From contig NW_004454207.1 in assembly GCF_000283155.1 (NCBI RefSeq), positions 678,440 to 742,439 of the forward strand: a DNA stretch of 64,000 nt, read 5' to 3'. How positions within the stretch are numbered: position 1 is the stretch's first letter; the number at the start of each line of letters is the position of its first letter. Below the pieces are notes generated by a model, which was not told the DNA's origin, did not search any database, and was given only the letters and a program-made list of their open reading frames with translations. This DNA is from Ceratotherium simum simum. Its lineage: Eukaryota > Chordata > Mammalia > Perissodactyla > Rhinocerotidae. The position numbers and the translations under genes are program-made. Positions 45,444 through 56,554 of this stretch are shown here, in pieces.

Positions 45444-45645
45444 CATTGCTGCCCAGTAGAACTTTCTGTGATGACGGAAATGTTCTCTATCTGCGCTGTC
45501 CCATATAGTAGCCACCAGCCACATGTGGCTACTGAGTACTTGACATGTGGCTGTTGTGACTGCAGGACTGAATTTTTAATTTTAATCATTTAAATTTAAA
45601 AGTCACGTGAGGCTAATGGCCACTATAAAGCGTAGTACAGCCCTA
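45444..45645 (+). mobile_element. hAT-type MITE inserted in L1
   Basis: CATTGCTGCCCAGTAGAACT, GATGACGGAAATGTTCTCTA, TCTGCGCTGTCCCATATAGT, AGCCACATGTGGCTACTGAG and AATTTTTAATTTTAATCATT, ending near TACAGCCCTAG. It belongs to a common family with the 'tagccacatgtggctattgagcacttgaaatgtggc' core. A partial relative is at 53955. Subfamily name not recalled. Confidence 0.7.
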
Positions 45646-45649
45646 GAGG

Positions 45650-46060
45650 GTGTTTCTTTATCCAAGGTGGGAGGGAGGGCAATAATGCACATTTTAACCA
45701 TTATTTTTGATGGTTTAGTAGTTGCTGACATCAATTACTAAGAAATTTTTTAAAAATAAAGCATAAAAATTTCTTAAAAAACTATAACTTTGCGTAGATA
45801 TTGTAATTTTCTATCTAGACAATCAAAAGGAGTTACCTTTAAAAAATAATCTTAATTAGAATCGTGTAAATGGAGATTGAAAAGGTAAATTTACAAAAGT
45901 CAATAGCATTGATGCCCAACAGCAATATTGACATTCTGAAAATACTGAAAAGTAATGCCATTCACAATAGCAGCCAGAAAAAATAAAAACCATCTCTAGA
46001 TATTAGAGTACATGACTATAATATAATATGGCTTATCCAGGAAATGATAGCATAAGTCTA
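45650..46060 (+). mobile_element. Decayed L1 ORF2 fragment (right part)
   Basis: ACAAAAGTCAATAGCATTGA, GCCCAACAGCAATATTGACA, ATGCCATTCACAATAGCAGC and CAGAAAAAATAAAAACCATC match the L1 ORF2 region 'cagtagcatttctatacaccaacaatg ... cccatttacaattgca'. It continues the L1 interrupted by the hAT element. Confidence 0.6.
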
Positions 46061-46124
46061 TTGATGACTATCATATAAATATCTTGTGGGGCTTTTCTTC
46101 CAGCTTCTCAGACTAATACTAACC

Positions 46125-46350
46125 ATTCATCCCATAGAAGAAGAAGGCTAACATTGACTTATGCAAACCCCATGCTAGATGTTTTCTCTATCAGCTTGTT
46201 ATAATAGAACAACTGGATTAATTTCTTATTTTTCACTCCATTTTTACAGGTAAGAAACTTGAGGCACAGGGAAATGAAGTAAAATTACCCAAGACACAGA
46301 GCTAACAAATGGTCACCTTGGAGCTTAGCTCTTTCTCCAAAGCCAGTACC
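46125..46350 (-). mobile_element. MIR SINE
   Basis: Plus-strand text: CACTCCATTTTTACAGGTAA, GAAACTTGAGGCACAGGGAA, AAATTACCCAAGACACAGAG and CTAACAAATGGTC, then CCAGTACCCATGGCAT: antisense MIR core and 5' end. Confidence 0.75.
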
Positions 46351-47381
46351 CATGGCATTAAAACATCTGTATTTATTCCCTTTCTCACCTTTCTTTTTCA
46401 CAGCTGTCCTGTTTATTTTGAGTATCTGCATATCTGATTTTAAATGCCTCATTTTGGGATCACAGAGGGCATGAAGGCATAAAACCAAAAGAAACTCCTG
46501 ATAATTGTTGCAGAATTAGTTGAAAAGAAGAGTTTTGAGTTGATGCAGGGGATAAGCAGGCCCAGCTCACATACAGGCCAACAGTCAATGTTTAAGTTGG
46601 TTGTTTGGAGCAGGGAGTACATGCTCTATGAAACACAAATAATAATAAAGACATAGAACTCTGAGAGAGATTATTAATGTACATGCTGGAACCTACGCAT
46701 CTAAATGAGCATTGGTCCTTGGGGAGAGCCATCTTTGAAGCTCAAATGCAAATTCTAATTAAGGTAAACTTGTTCAAGAATTTCAGAATCGCTCTTTTAA
46801 AAGTTCCTCCAGAGCCAGTTTATAAGTAACAATAAAATTAACCTTATAGATTTTCTGTGGGAAAATAATAAAAAACAATATTGTGAGAAACAAAAAATAA
46901 AATTTATTAGGAATACTTTTAAAAATTAATTTAACTCGAATTCTGGTACTCCAGGAAAAGCAGCTTTGGTTAGAAAAGAATACGGAGGTGGTCAAAGGCT
47001 TTCATCAAATCCTGAAGGGGGCTTCTAAGCACTTTCAAGGGATTTAGAGATTGACATCTTTGGCTCTTTATTGCCTCTAAGTTCATTTTAAATCTCACCG
47101 ACATTTATTTTCTTTGCTAAAGTGGTATAATTCTAACTCCTTTTCTGTTTGGCATAGATGATCTTGAAACTGTCTTCCAGCTCTAGAATGCTTTGTTTCT
47201 TAGTAAGAAGCAATTTGCAATGGGTTTTTTGGAGGTCCTGAATGGCATTGGGCAGTGGGGCACGGGATGGGGATGGGGTGAAGAGAATGATAGGGAGAGA
47301 GAGAGAGGACACCAATGGAGGTGTTACCAAGGTCACCAGGTAAGAGTTGGGAGTGAGGAAGAATAGAGAATGGGGATTAGA
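46351..47381. other. Unassigned sequence
   Basis: No repeat recognised. Becomes purine-rich towards its right end (GGGAGAGAGAGAGAGGAC near 47294). Confidence 0.45.
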
Positions 47382-47496
47382 GAGCATGCATATGAGATGA
47401 GATTATCTATAATTAACTGAGCTTCAAGAAGGACTAGTTGGGGGGGAGGGAAGAGCAAGGTAGAATTAAAAGAATGGGGGAAGAGGGAGAATTTGG
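47382..47496 (+). repeat. Duplicated segment, copy 1
   Basis: GAGCATGCATATGAGATGAG, ATTATCTATAATTAACTGAG, CTTCAAGAAGGACTAGTTGG, GGAAGAGCAAGG and AAGAGGGAGAATTTGG recur in the same order at 49043-49157, about 80 percent identical by eye over about 115 bp. Flanking sequence is not similar. Identity unknown. Confidence 0.65.
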
Positions 47497-48289
47497 GTCA
47501 AGAAACCTCACATTAGATACTTCTCCACATTGGACACCAAAGACCACAAGACTCAGATGTGCTTTAGCTGCTCCCTGGCGCAGGAGAGGGACAGGGAAGG
47601 GAGGCAAGGAGGCAGGGGGTATCCATGCATTTTTATATACTTGTCAAGTCCAATGTTCATAAATTTAGTCACTAATGAATTATTTGTTTTGAGATATCAT
47701 ATTGAGAAGCCTCATGATGGAAAAATAGCATTAAGTATTATAAAATACGATAATGCAGGCATTAATAAAGGCCTTGTATCATACAGAGACACTGTAAATT
47801 TCTTTATACCTGTCAAAGGATTGTACTACCTGGTACAAGCTAGCCTTGGCCTCCCTGAAGACTGGCAATCCCCTGGATTCCTTGTTGTGGGTAATGGGAC
47901 CCAAGAATGTCAGCCTGTATAGCCAGGTTGATTCAAAACCAGGTGACCCTAGGGAGAAAGGTATTTCTTCTGCTAATTTAATCAATGATAGCTTCAAATG
48001 TTCTTAAACCTCAGGTTCCTACACAAACAACCCCTGACAGGTAGATAATGGAGGAAGCCTGTTCTGTTTTGAATACTTAGTCATGAGTTAGAAGGGCCAG
48101 ATGGAGAGAAGAGATTAAATTCCTATAGTAAGTGTCCAGATTATATGAAGGCATTAATGCTTGCCCTCTATTCCTTCTCCATCAGCATGAAGAAGGATTT
48201 TCAAGAGCCTTAGCCCACAAGACAAAACAAAACACTATTCTTTTCAAAAGCAAATCATATCAATAAACTGCTCTCATACAGCAGTTTGT
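47497..48289. other. Unassigned sequence
   Basis: No repeat recognised. A 130-codon frame (47530-47922) is open; I see no domain in it and no splice context that supports a gene. Confidence 0.45.
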
Positions 48290-48460
48290 GCTTTTTTCAA
48301 GATGCCTTTCTACTATCCTGTTTGATCTTGATAATACTACAAGGTAGGGGCAGGCAAATTTTCAAAATGAGGACACAAAAGTTCTAAAAGGTAAGTGATT
48401 TACCTTAGGCCACTCCAAACAAGTTAGTTACAGAATCCAGACAGAGTTTAGAAGGCTTGA
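48290..48460 (-). mobile_element. MIR SINE fragment
   Basis: TACTACAAGGTAGGGGCAGG, CAAAATGAGGACACAAAAGT and TAAAAGGTAAGTGATTTACC, then TAGGCCACTCCAAACAAGTT: diverged antisense MIR core. Confidence 0.55.
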
Positions 48461-49042
48461 TGTATATTCCAGTATTCATGACAGCCAGAATATACAATTT
48501 CAGGCTTCTTAACTGAATTAAAGTTTTATTTAACTTTATTCGAATTAAATTCTTGCAACAGTGATGAAAAAAAGAGCATCTAATTCAACCCCACATAATT
48601 ATTGAGCATCTAGAATACTCTAGATGCTATTTTTGTAGTTAGGTTACAATAAACTAGATGTAGTTCCTACTTTTAAGCATATTGTCCAGCCTAGGAGACA
48701 AGAAAACAGGGAAATAAACAGTTAAATGAGTCAGGTTTTCCCAGGTGGAGAAGGTGGCAATGGGCATATCAGTTTATTCACTCATTTTCAATTGTTTACT
48801 CAAGAAATATATATTAAGCAGCTTCTATGTGCCATACACTGTGCTGCCATGTGCTAGGGACACATAGATGGAAAGGCATATGATTCCTTCTCTCTACAAA
48901 ATCTCTAGGAAATAAATACATATGCAATAGCCAAATACCATGCAATGAGGTTATTTCTAGGGCAAAAAGATGCACATACAAGGAGCAGTGGGATCACAGA
49001 GAAAGGAGCTGCAAGTCTACATGGGGAGTGCGAGTTTTCACT

Positions 49043-49157
49043 GAGCATGCCTATGAGAAGAGATTATCTATAACTAACCGGGCTGCAAGAAGGGCTAGTT
49101 GGGTGGGGAGTGAAGAGCAAGGCCAATTGGAAAGGAAGGAAAAGAGGGAGAATTTGG
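49043..49157 (+). repeat. Duplicated segment, copy 2
   Basis: GAGCATGCCTATGAGAAGAG, ATTATCTATAACTAACCGGG, CTGCAAGAAGGGCTAGTTGG, TGAAGAGCAAGG and AAGAGGGAGAATTTGG mirror 47382-47496. It lies within the L2 stretch, so either this is an unnamed repeat inserted in L2 or the segment was locally copied. Confidence 0.65.
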
Positions 49158-49655
49158 AATCTGATCCGAGAAGTTATGTAACACCTTGTTTTGCCCTTAT
49201 GAAACTTACCACCTAGCCAGAACAATAGCCATATAAACAGAGAACTCCAATAAACTGTGCTAAGTGCTGCTGTGTTTATGAACACCAAGTGCTGTGCTAG
49301 CATATCCTCTAGCAACACCTTCTGCGTGAGCGTGTGAGGAAGCGTCTCAGTGCTGAGGACTGAGCTGGCCCTTGGAGCATGAACAAAAGTCTATCAGGCA
49401 GAGAAGGGAGAAAGCCATTCCAGGCAGATGGGAACATATAAACAAAGTCACAAAAGCATGAACATGCGTGGTAATTGAGACTGGGGAATAGGGAGACCTG
49501 GAGTTTGGAAACAGGATCTGAGATTCAATTGAATAGAACAGGACAGGAGGCAGGGAAGCAATTTGGATGGTGTTTTATGAGTCCAGGGTAGAAAAGTAGA
49601 GGGCCTAGGCAGTGGACGATTAGAGGCAGTGATGATTAAAATGAAGAGATTGTAT

Positions 49656-49907
49656 GGGGGCCGGCCAGGTGGCGCAAGCAGTTAAGTGCGCGCGCTACGC
49701 TGCGGTGGCCCGGGGTTCGCAGGTTCGGATCCCGGGTGCGCACCGATGCACTGCTTGGCAAGCCATGCTGTGGCGGCGTCCCATATAAAGTGGAGGAAGA
49801 TGGGCATGGATGTTGGCCCAGGGCCAGTCTTCCTCAGCAAAAAAAAGAGGAGGATTGGCAGATGTTAGCACAGGGATGATCTCCTCACCAAAAAAAAAGA
49901 AAAAATG
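49656..49907 (+). mobile_element. ERE SINE, long class, nested in L2
   Basis: Head GGGGGCCGGCCAGGTGGCGC, B box GGTTCGGATCC, GCCATGCTGTGGCGGCGTCC, CCCATATAAAGTGGAGGAAG and two tail modules, then an A tail. Perfect 15-bp duplication ATGAAGAGATTGTAT (49641-49655, 49908-49922). Confidence 0.96.
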
Positions 49908-50082
49908 ATGAAGAGATTGTATATTTATGAGGAGGTTCAGAGGTAGAACATATGGGATCTGGGAAACTTGCAATGTAAGGAATGAGAGGAGTGGAAGATG
50001 GCTCAGAAGTTTCCAACTTCACTGGCTGACTGGCTGGAGAAGCATTCACTGAGATAAGAGAGAGAGAGGAATGGTTTGGGGG

Positions 50083-50800
50083 TGTGGTAGGCAGAATAAT
50101 GGCCCCCAAAGATGTCCATGTCCTCATCCCTAGAAACTGTGAATATGTTACCTTACATGGCAAAGGGGTTTTTGCAGATGTGATTAAGTGAAGAATCTTG
50201 AGATAGGGAGATTATTCTGGATTCTGGAGATTATTCAAGTGGACCCAATGTAATCACAAATGTCTTTTAAAGATTTTATTTATTTATTTTTTCCCCCAAA
50301 GCCCCAGCAGATAGTTGTGTGTCATAGCTGCACATCCTTCTAGTTGCTGTATGTGGGACGCGGCCTCAGCATGGCCGGAGAAGCAGTGCGCCGGTGGGAG
50401 CCCGGGATCCGAACCCGGGTCGCCAGCAGCGGAGCGCGCACACTCAACCACCAAGCCACGGGGCCGGCCCCACAAATGTCTTTTAAAAGAGAGGTAGGAG
50501 AGTCAGAGGCAGAGAGGGAGATGTGATGATAGAAGCGGAGGTGTGAGATGGGGGGAAAGAGAGATAAAAAGAGAGAGATTGATTTGAAGATGCTTTGCTG
50601 CCTGGCTTTGAAGATGGAGGAAGGGGTTATTAGCTAAGGAATACAGGTGACCACTAGAAGCTGGAAAAGGCAAGGAAACAGATTCTCCCCTAGAGCCTCC
50701 AGAAGAAGGCAGTAATGCTGAACCATTTTGGACTTCTTACATTGTTCTAAGCCACTAAATTTGTGGTAATCTGTTACAGCGTCAATAGGAAACTAACACA
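50083..50800 (+). mobile_element. MLT1-type (MaLR) solo LTR interrupted by an ERE
   Basis: Starts TGTGGTAGGCAGAATAATGG, continues CCCCCAAAGATGTCCATGTC, ATGTTACCTTACATGGCAAA, GCAGATGTGATTAAGTGAAG, and, after the SINE at 50272-50487, CTGGAAAAGGCAAGGAAACA, GATTCTCCCCTAGAGCCTCC, TTGTTCTAAGCCACTAAATT and TTTGTGGTAATCTGTTACAG, ending ACTAACACA. TG...CA ends and the 'ttttaagccactaagtttgtgg' theme fit a MaLR LTR. Flanks GGGGG and GGGTA are a plausible eroded 5-bp duplication. No internal retroviral region is seen. Confidence 0.8.
50272..50470 (-). mobile_element. ERE SINE, short-tailed class, nested in LTR
   Basis: Antisense copy with AAATAAATAAAAT-type tail at left, CCCCAGCAGATAGTTGTGTG, GTGGGACGCGGCCTCAGCAT, GATCCGAACCCGGG and head GGGGCCGGCCC at right. 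Perfect 17-bp duplication CACAAATGTCTTTTAAA (50255-50271, 50471-50487). CpG-rich and intact, so probably among the youngest elements here. Confidence 0.97.
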
Positions 50801-51430
50801 GGGTACAAACAGGGAAATGAATTCAATTTTTTGTGTGTTGAATTTGAGTGCCTGGGGTGCACCCACTTGGAATTCTGACCAAAGCTGGGGTAAAACTTGT
50901 TGAATCAGGCGTCTGCAGTGTATAGGTCATGGCGATGCCAAGGGGGTGAAAGGTTAAAGGGGTTATCACTAGGGGCAAGAACCAGAAAGTGGCTGGGGTC
51001 ACACCCTAGCAAACAGCAACCTTGAAGGATTTCACAAAGGAAAAAGGACCAGCAAAAGAAATGAGGAGGAGGTGAGAGGGAAACTTTGAGAGGGCTGTGG
51101 CATAAAAGCCCAAGTGAGATGACCAGAAAGGGAATTGTCAGTAAAGTTAGAGTCTATTTCAAGGCCAAACAGGAAGAGCTCAAAGAAGGGGGCACTGGAC
51201 TTGACAATATCGCAGGTCTTTGGTGCTGTGGGCAAAAGTAGCTCCAGTGAAGCTGTGCGACGGAAGCCAGATCAGGTGGAACAGTGAAAAAGAGGCAGAG
51301 AAGTAGAGACAATGACAGCTCATGATTTCTAGGAGCTTCTCTTTAAAGTTGGGTGAGCAACAGGGCAAGAACTGAGTGGGTTGAGGGAGAAGTATTTGAG
51401 TACTTGTTTATTTGCTAAGTTTTGAAGGTG

Positions 51431-53089
51431 GGGGTTATCTGAGCTGAGGAGTAAAGATAGTCAAGTGTAAGAAAGAAGAGGAAACGGCAGATAAAGTCTG
51501 GATTCTCTGGAAGCCTCAATTTTAAAAGTAACAATTTGGAGAGAGGCTATCTTTATTCATGTGTGTAGTGTGAACACATAACATGAGGCTAGCTCCCCAG
51601 AGCCTTTCAAGTGTCCATTTGCTGAGAAAATTAGATGTCTTTCCAGTCCTGTGGTTTTCACAACTTATTTCATTAATGTCTGTCCATCACTGGGGCTCTG
51701 ATGGTGGAAGGGGTATGGAGGGGTGGGGAATTGAAAGTAGGGATTGTATTTGTATAATTTGCAGGGAGCATTAGAAAGAAGCAAAAAACTTAATCCAGGC
51801 ACCTGGTCCTAAATAGATAAATCTTTTAGCTTGTTTTGGGAGTTAAACTAAATGAATTATTGAAACATTAATTTTAATCAGGAGCATATTTTTAAATACA
51901 GTTCAGGAGGAGAGAAGCAATGAGTCCAACCGGACTCAAAGAAACATGGATGAAAGAAGTGATGATAAATTCCTGAGTTCCTTCACACGGGGTTGAGTGT
52001 TTACAGTTTAAGCCGAGGATTGAATATTGAAAGGGCCTAGATAAGTCAGGAAAAGAAAAAAGAAAAAAAAATGTGTTTTTCCTTGAGTTAATCAAAACAA
52101 CTTTTTAATATCAAATTTCCTTTAGTTTGTGAACATAAGAATTTTCAGTGATGTAGGAAATAAACAATGCATTTTCCACTTTTTGAAAAGTGTAAGGAGT
52201 AAGAGCTATATTTGAAAATGAAATTTCCTTGCCTGGCATCATGGAAATTTGCCCTAAACACCTAGGACAGTGATACCTCCAGTGTATACCTGTGATATGA
52301 TGTGAAGGTCCCTCGAAAATAATATTCTCAAGATGGCCACACGCTGTTTGTAGGTTTAAATCTGATAGATGTGTTATGGATATTGAAAAAGAAAGAAAAC
52401 CATCAAATTCCTTTTAGTGAGCTGAGGAGACTTCCCAGAGCCTTTCTAATGCATTATATGACATTAATTTGTTGTTGCTAAAATATCCCAATATTCTGTA
52501 ACTTGTTAAATTCAAAGGTAACTTCACCATTTACTTCTGTGGGTTTAAAACAGTACCTATCTAATGACTTTCATCACTAGATCTCCATATGTAAATGGTA
52601 CTTAGGATGATCTTTTGGATAAATAGTAATACATTCCAATAAGTTTGATCAGTGTTATCCACTGTTCTTGGAGATATGATTTTGTATATATAAAACAACA
52701 ATACATTTTTCTAAATATCAAGAGATTAAGTTGTTTTATAAAGCTCTTGAGTTGTTTCAAGAACTCTGGACCACTCTCTAAATCTGCAATCTGTACAGTA
52801 CTTTTCCTAGGTGCTTTGGATTGCTGGAACATTATTTATCTGTGCCATTTCAAATGTCCATCTCACACGCAAATAATCTTCATATGAGTCGCTCACCCAA
52901 CAGGATGATTCTCTGATGTGTGTAATAATGACTTATAAAGTACACCTCTGAAACAAAAGTCCACAAATACCCTAAAGAAAACCCACACATATGAATGAAG
53001 CTTGGATCTGATCTTAGGAATCACAAGAAGGGTTTGTATCTGTTACTCAGCGTAAAGGGACTCGGGTGCCTCTTGTTTTCCTGTTTTGC
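51431..53089. other. Unassigned 1.7-kb stretch
   Basis: No repeat or gene recognised. Confidence 0.45.
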
Positions 53090-53480
53090 TGAATGCCATT
53101 GCTGCCTTTCCAGTTGCTCAGGATCGAAACCTCCAAGTCATCATTACATCTCTCCTCTTCCTCACACCCCACATCCAATTAGCTGCCCAGTCCTGTTGAT
53201 TCTATGACCTCAACGTGTTTGGCACCTGACCTCTCCTGTCTGCCGCCCTTAGTTCCTTCTGCCTGGATTTTGTCATGGCCTTGGAATTGGTCTCCCCAAC
53301 TTTGGCAACGTCCTTTCTCCATTACTCCTCTCCATTGCCACCACATTTCTCTTCCTGTGATTTGGATTCCATCATTTCCTTACTCAAAAGCTGTGAGGAA
53401 TCGCTATTACAAACAGCATGAAGTGCAGGATCCTCAAGCCGATATTCAAACTGCAACAACATGGCCCATGAACCCCTTGG
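53090..53480 (+). mobile_element. L2 LINE ORF fragment
   Basis: GTTGCTCAGGATCGAAACCT, CCAAGTCATCATTACATCTC, CACACCCCACATCCAATTAG, CCAGTCCTGTTGATTCTATG, TTGGAATTGGTCTCCCC and GGATCCTCAAGCCGATATTC correspond in order to the part of the L2 ORF just downstream of the RT ('ctcacaccccacatccaatcc ... tcctaactggtctccc'). A 129-codon frame here is a relic of this coding sequence, not a gene. Confidence 0.65.
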
Positions 53481-53764
53481 TGTGGTTCACCGTGAAGATA
53501 CATAGAGAAATAGGGAGTAATCATTTAGAAACCTCTCTGGACATTCTTTCCTTTTTTCCTACATTTGTTCTGATTATATTCATTGAAACGTAATTATACG
53601 TCAGTGGAATCTACTAAATATAGTTTTCAATTTTGTAAGTTAAAAAATTTTTTAATACCCTTTTACTACTACTAATTCATTTTCACTGTTGAAAAATACA
53701 TGTATAAGTACACCACACACTGGAAACTTAAAACAGTGATCGTTTGGGAAGCATTGTTCTACAA

Positions 53765-53942
53765 CAGTGCTATACCAAGTGTGGTCCCTGGATTGGCAGC
53801 ACCCACATCACTTAGGAGCTTGTTGGAAAAGCAGAATTTCAGGTCCTACCCCAGTCCTACCGACTCAGAATCTCTGGGAGTGGGTCCCAGCAATCTGTTT
53901 TAACAAGCCCTCTAGGTGCTCACTAACGTTTGAGATACACTG
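53765..53942 (+). mobile_element. MER5A-type hAT-Charlie MITE
   Basis: CAGTGCTATACCAAGTGTGG, CATCACTTAGGAGCTTGTTG, ACCGACTCAGAATCTCTGGG, GGGTCCCAGCAATCTGTTTT and AACAAGCCCTCTAGGTGC, ending GATACACTG. Nearly full length. Confidence 0.85.
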
Positions 53943-53954
53943 ATTAACAATCTT

Positions 53955-54095
53955 GCCACCACTCCTTCAACCCCTTGTAGCCCCTGGTGGCTATTAAGCA
54001 CTTGAAATGTGGCTAATATGACTGAGAAACTGAATTTTTAACTTTATTTAGTTTAAGTCTAGATAGCCACATGTGGCTAGTGGCTACCATATCTT
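53955..54095 (+). mobile_element. hAT-type MITE fragment
   Basis: GTGGCTATTAAGCACTTGAA, ATGTGGCTAATATGACTGAG, AACTGAATTTTTAACTTTAT and AGCCACATGTGGCTAGTGGC match the family also seen at 45444. Truncated at the left, abutting the MER5A. Confidence 0.7.
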
Positions 54096-56049
54096 TCCTT
54101 ATACTATATCCTTAAATATACAGCCACAGTGTTCTCTCTGTGCTGTATTTTAAGCTTTTCAGTCCAGCTAGGAATATTTGTTTTCCAACCCCAGCACTCT
54201 CTTAGTAATCATCCATTTTTCAATATTTTCACCTCTTCCAAGAAGACCTCCAGGATCTTCCTTATTTAAATTAACTTCCCTCCTTGTATTCCTTTTACAG
54301 TGTTTCTTCTAATTCTCTTATAGAACCTATTTCCCTCTGCTTTGTGCCCAAGTTACTTAGGGATGGGTTCACCCTCCCCTAGATGGAGAGCTCTTGGTTT
54401 AATCATCTTTTATCTCATGACAGCACCTACCTGATACTTTGCAAATGGAAGACATTCATCAGCCATGTAATTGAATTAAACCTACATGAAACCTACACAA
54501 AGAAAAGTCTTCAACACCAACAATGCATCCTAGTGTTCTTAGAAGTCCAGACAGATCAAAATGTTAACATACACAGTTTAGTTTAGAATAGGAAAAATGT
54601 TAAAGCCATGGTGAAACATTTGTCACAAGATCAAAATACATTGTTATAAAAATAAACAGAGTGCCTGCCTCATCATTTCTTTAGCAGCAGGAAAGCATTT
54701 TTCTTTGGCAATCTTCTACCTCCATCAGAATTGTTCCTTAACTAAATTTGAGATTAAAAACAGACTTGTAGCTTTTTTAAAAAATGGCACTCCTATTGGA
54801 GAAACATATTCTTGGTGATAGAAAAGCAGTTTTCCCATCAATTTCATGAAAGATTCTAGATTTCTAAATGGATCAACATTTTGCTACAAATAAGAAAAAT
54901 AATGTTTATTTTTATAGACAAGGTGAGAAGAAAACAATTCATTCTGCTTTACTTCAGCGTTCTATACTTGATCCTGTTTTTACAAAGCTATAAAATTGAA
55001 ATACATGAAATTAACCACACCAAGGCAAACATTGAGGTGGTTAAGAATTAAGTATATTCTGCCATCAATGTAATAAACCTCATTAGACTTTTATAGGGAT
55101 TACATACGCACACTGACTCACAAATACAGCACTCCGAAGAACTTACACTTCACAATGCCTTCACACAAAGTGAATGGGAAATGTATGTTCCTTTCCAACA
55201 ATGGGTAATGGCAGCATTCATATTAGATTTGAAAACCTGAATGTCAAATACAATTGACAGTTTTCTGTGTGCCTTTCATTATGGGGACTCACCAACTAAC
55301 ATCAATGCCAACTTCCCTTATAAGTTGTATTTTTAAAATTTTTAGGTTGTCTGATTGTGCCATGGTAGAAAAGTACACGATTCAACAAGCTCCAAGCGTC
55401 CACACATGACACATTTGATATTCTTCTCAATCTGTTTGGAGAAGGCTGGGAAGGTGCAGGTTTCTAGCCATTACTTTCTAATGTATTGTAGGCACTTAAT
55501 TTAGACGAAGAATAGGCTGATAGTCCAAGAAAAGACTATCTCAATAATCCACTATTTATTAGAACATAATGGCAAAAAAATATTTTAAGGCATACAGATA
55601 ACTGAAAAAAAAAAACGATGTCAGTACAAAATATATAATCCTAGTTATGTGAAAAATAAAGTAAATACATGCAAAAACATAGAAAAAGAACTTGAACATG
55701 AAACTGTTAAAATTTGTTTCCCTTGAGTAAGTAAGTAATGGTGGTGGGAGTAATGAGGAATGTATTTTTCATAAATCTACTTTATGTATTTTTGCTAGTT
55801 TGAATCTTTTATAACAAGAATGTTTCCATGTACTACTTGTGTAACCAAAAGTAAGAATTATTTTAAGAAAATAAAAAAACATTCTATTTAAAGAAAGCAA
55901 ACGAATTTTTTTTTCTTGACAGGAGTTTTTCCTAAAATGTAGTACAAACAAAAGCAAGTTTTTAAAAAACGTTTTTTTAGGAAAACCTAGTAAAAAATTA
56001 AACAGGCTCCCTAATGAGCTGATTAATGCTCATTAATGATAATGAATAT
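54096..56049. other. Unassigned 2-kb stretch
   Basis: No repeat recognised. AT-rich; contains the TAAT-rich inverted repeat at 56012-56035. Confidence 0.45.
56012..56035. repeat. Short inverted repeat with TAAT half-sites
   Basis: TAATGAGC (56012-56019) and its exact inverse GCTCATTA (56028-56035) flank TGATTAAT. Could bind homeodomain dimers or be chance in AT-rich DNA. Confidence 0.5.
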
Positions 56050-56265
56050 TTATATAGGACTTTATAATTTAGAAATTGCGCTTCACATTCATCATCACAT
56101 TTATTAATTTGATGGTGCGATAGATTTCACCATCATCATTTTACAGATGAGGAAACTGAAACTCAGGCGTGTTAAATTACTTGGCTGATATCAGCCATGT
56201 AGTAAGTGGTAGGGCCAGAATTTGATCCAAATTCTGATTCCAAAGCTCAGGTATCAGCCACCACA
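56050..56265 (-). mobile_element. MIR SINE
   Basis: TCATCATTTTACAGATGAGG, AAACTGAAACTCAGGCGTGT, TAAATTACTTGGCTGATATC and AGTAAGTGGTAGGGCCAGAA, then TTTGATCCAAATTCTGATTC: well-preserved antisense MIR. Confidence 0.85.
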
Positions 56266-56554
56266 TTCCCTCAACTCAAGGAGATGGTGCTCAGAGAAAC
56301 TGATTAACTGAATCTGACTAGAGAAGTTCACCAACCCAATCTAGACAATTAATGACTTTGTAAAGTTTAAGGGGTTTATTTGAAGCAATTTGTATGAAAT
56401 AGTACTATTTTATGCAGCCTGGGAGGTGTCTAATAACTTCCCTCCACACTCTTTCTAGTGATCTTTTCTTTAATTGGAAGAACTGGCAGTGGGAGAGAAT
56501 TACTTAAGTTTCCTTGAATCCCAATCCCATGCTCACGGTTCTATCACATTTAAG

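Larger units (their letters stand above)
48570..51430 (-). mobile_element. Long decayed L2 LINE, interrupted
   Basis: Antisense L2 blocks run 3' to 5' along the plus strand: 48600-49000 (TTCTATGTGCCATACACTGT, GCTAGGGACACATAGATG), 49320-49640 (GCCATTCCAGGCAGATGGGA, GGAGGCAGGGAAGCAATTTG), 49920-50080, then 50801-51430. On the minus strand 51190-51330 encodes a decayed reverse-transcriptase stretch (HLIWLPSHSFTGATFAHST) comparable to the L2 RT. It is broken by an ERE at 49656, by an MLT1-type LTR at 50083, and possibly by the segment at 49043. Stops and indels throughout. Confidence 0.65.
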
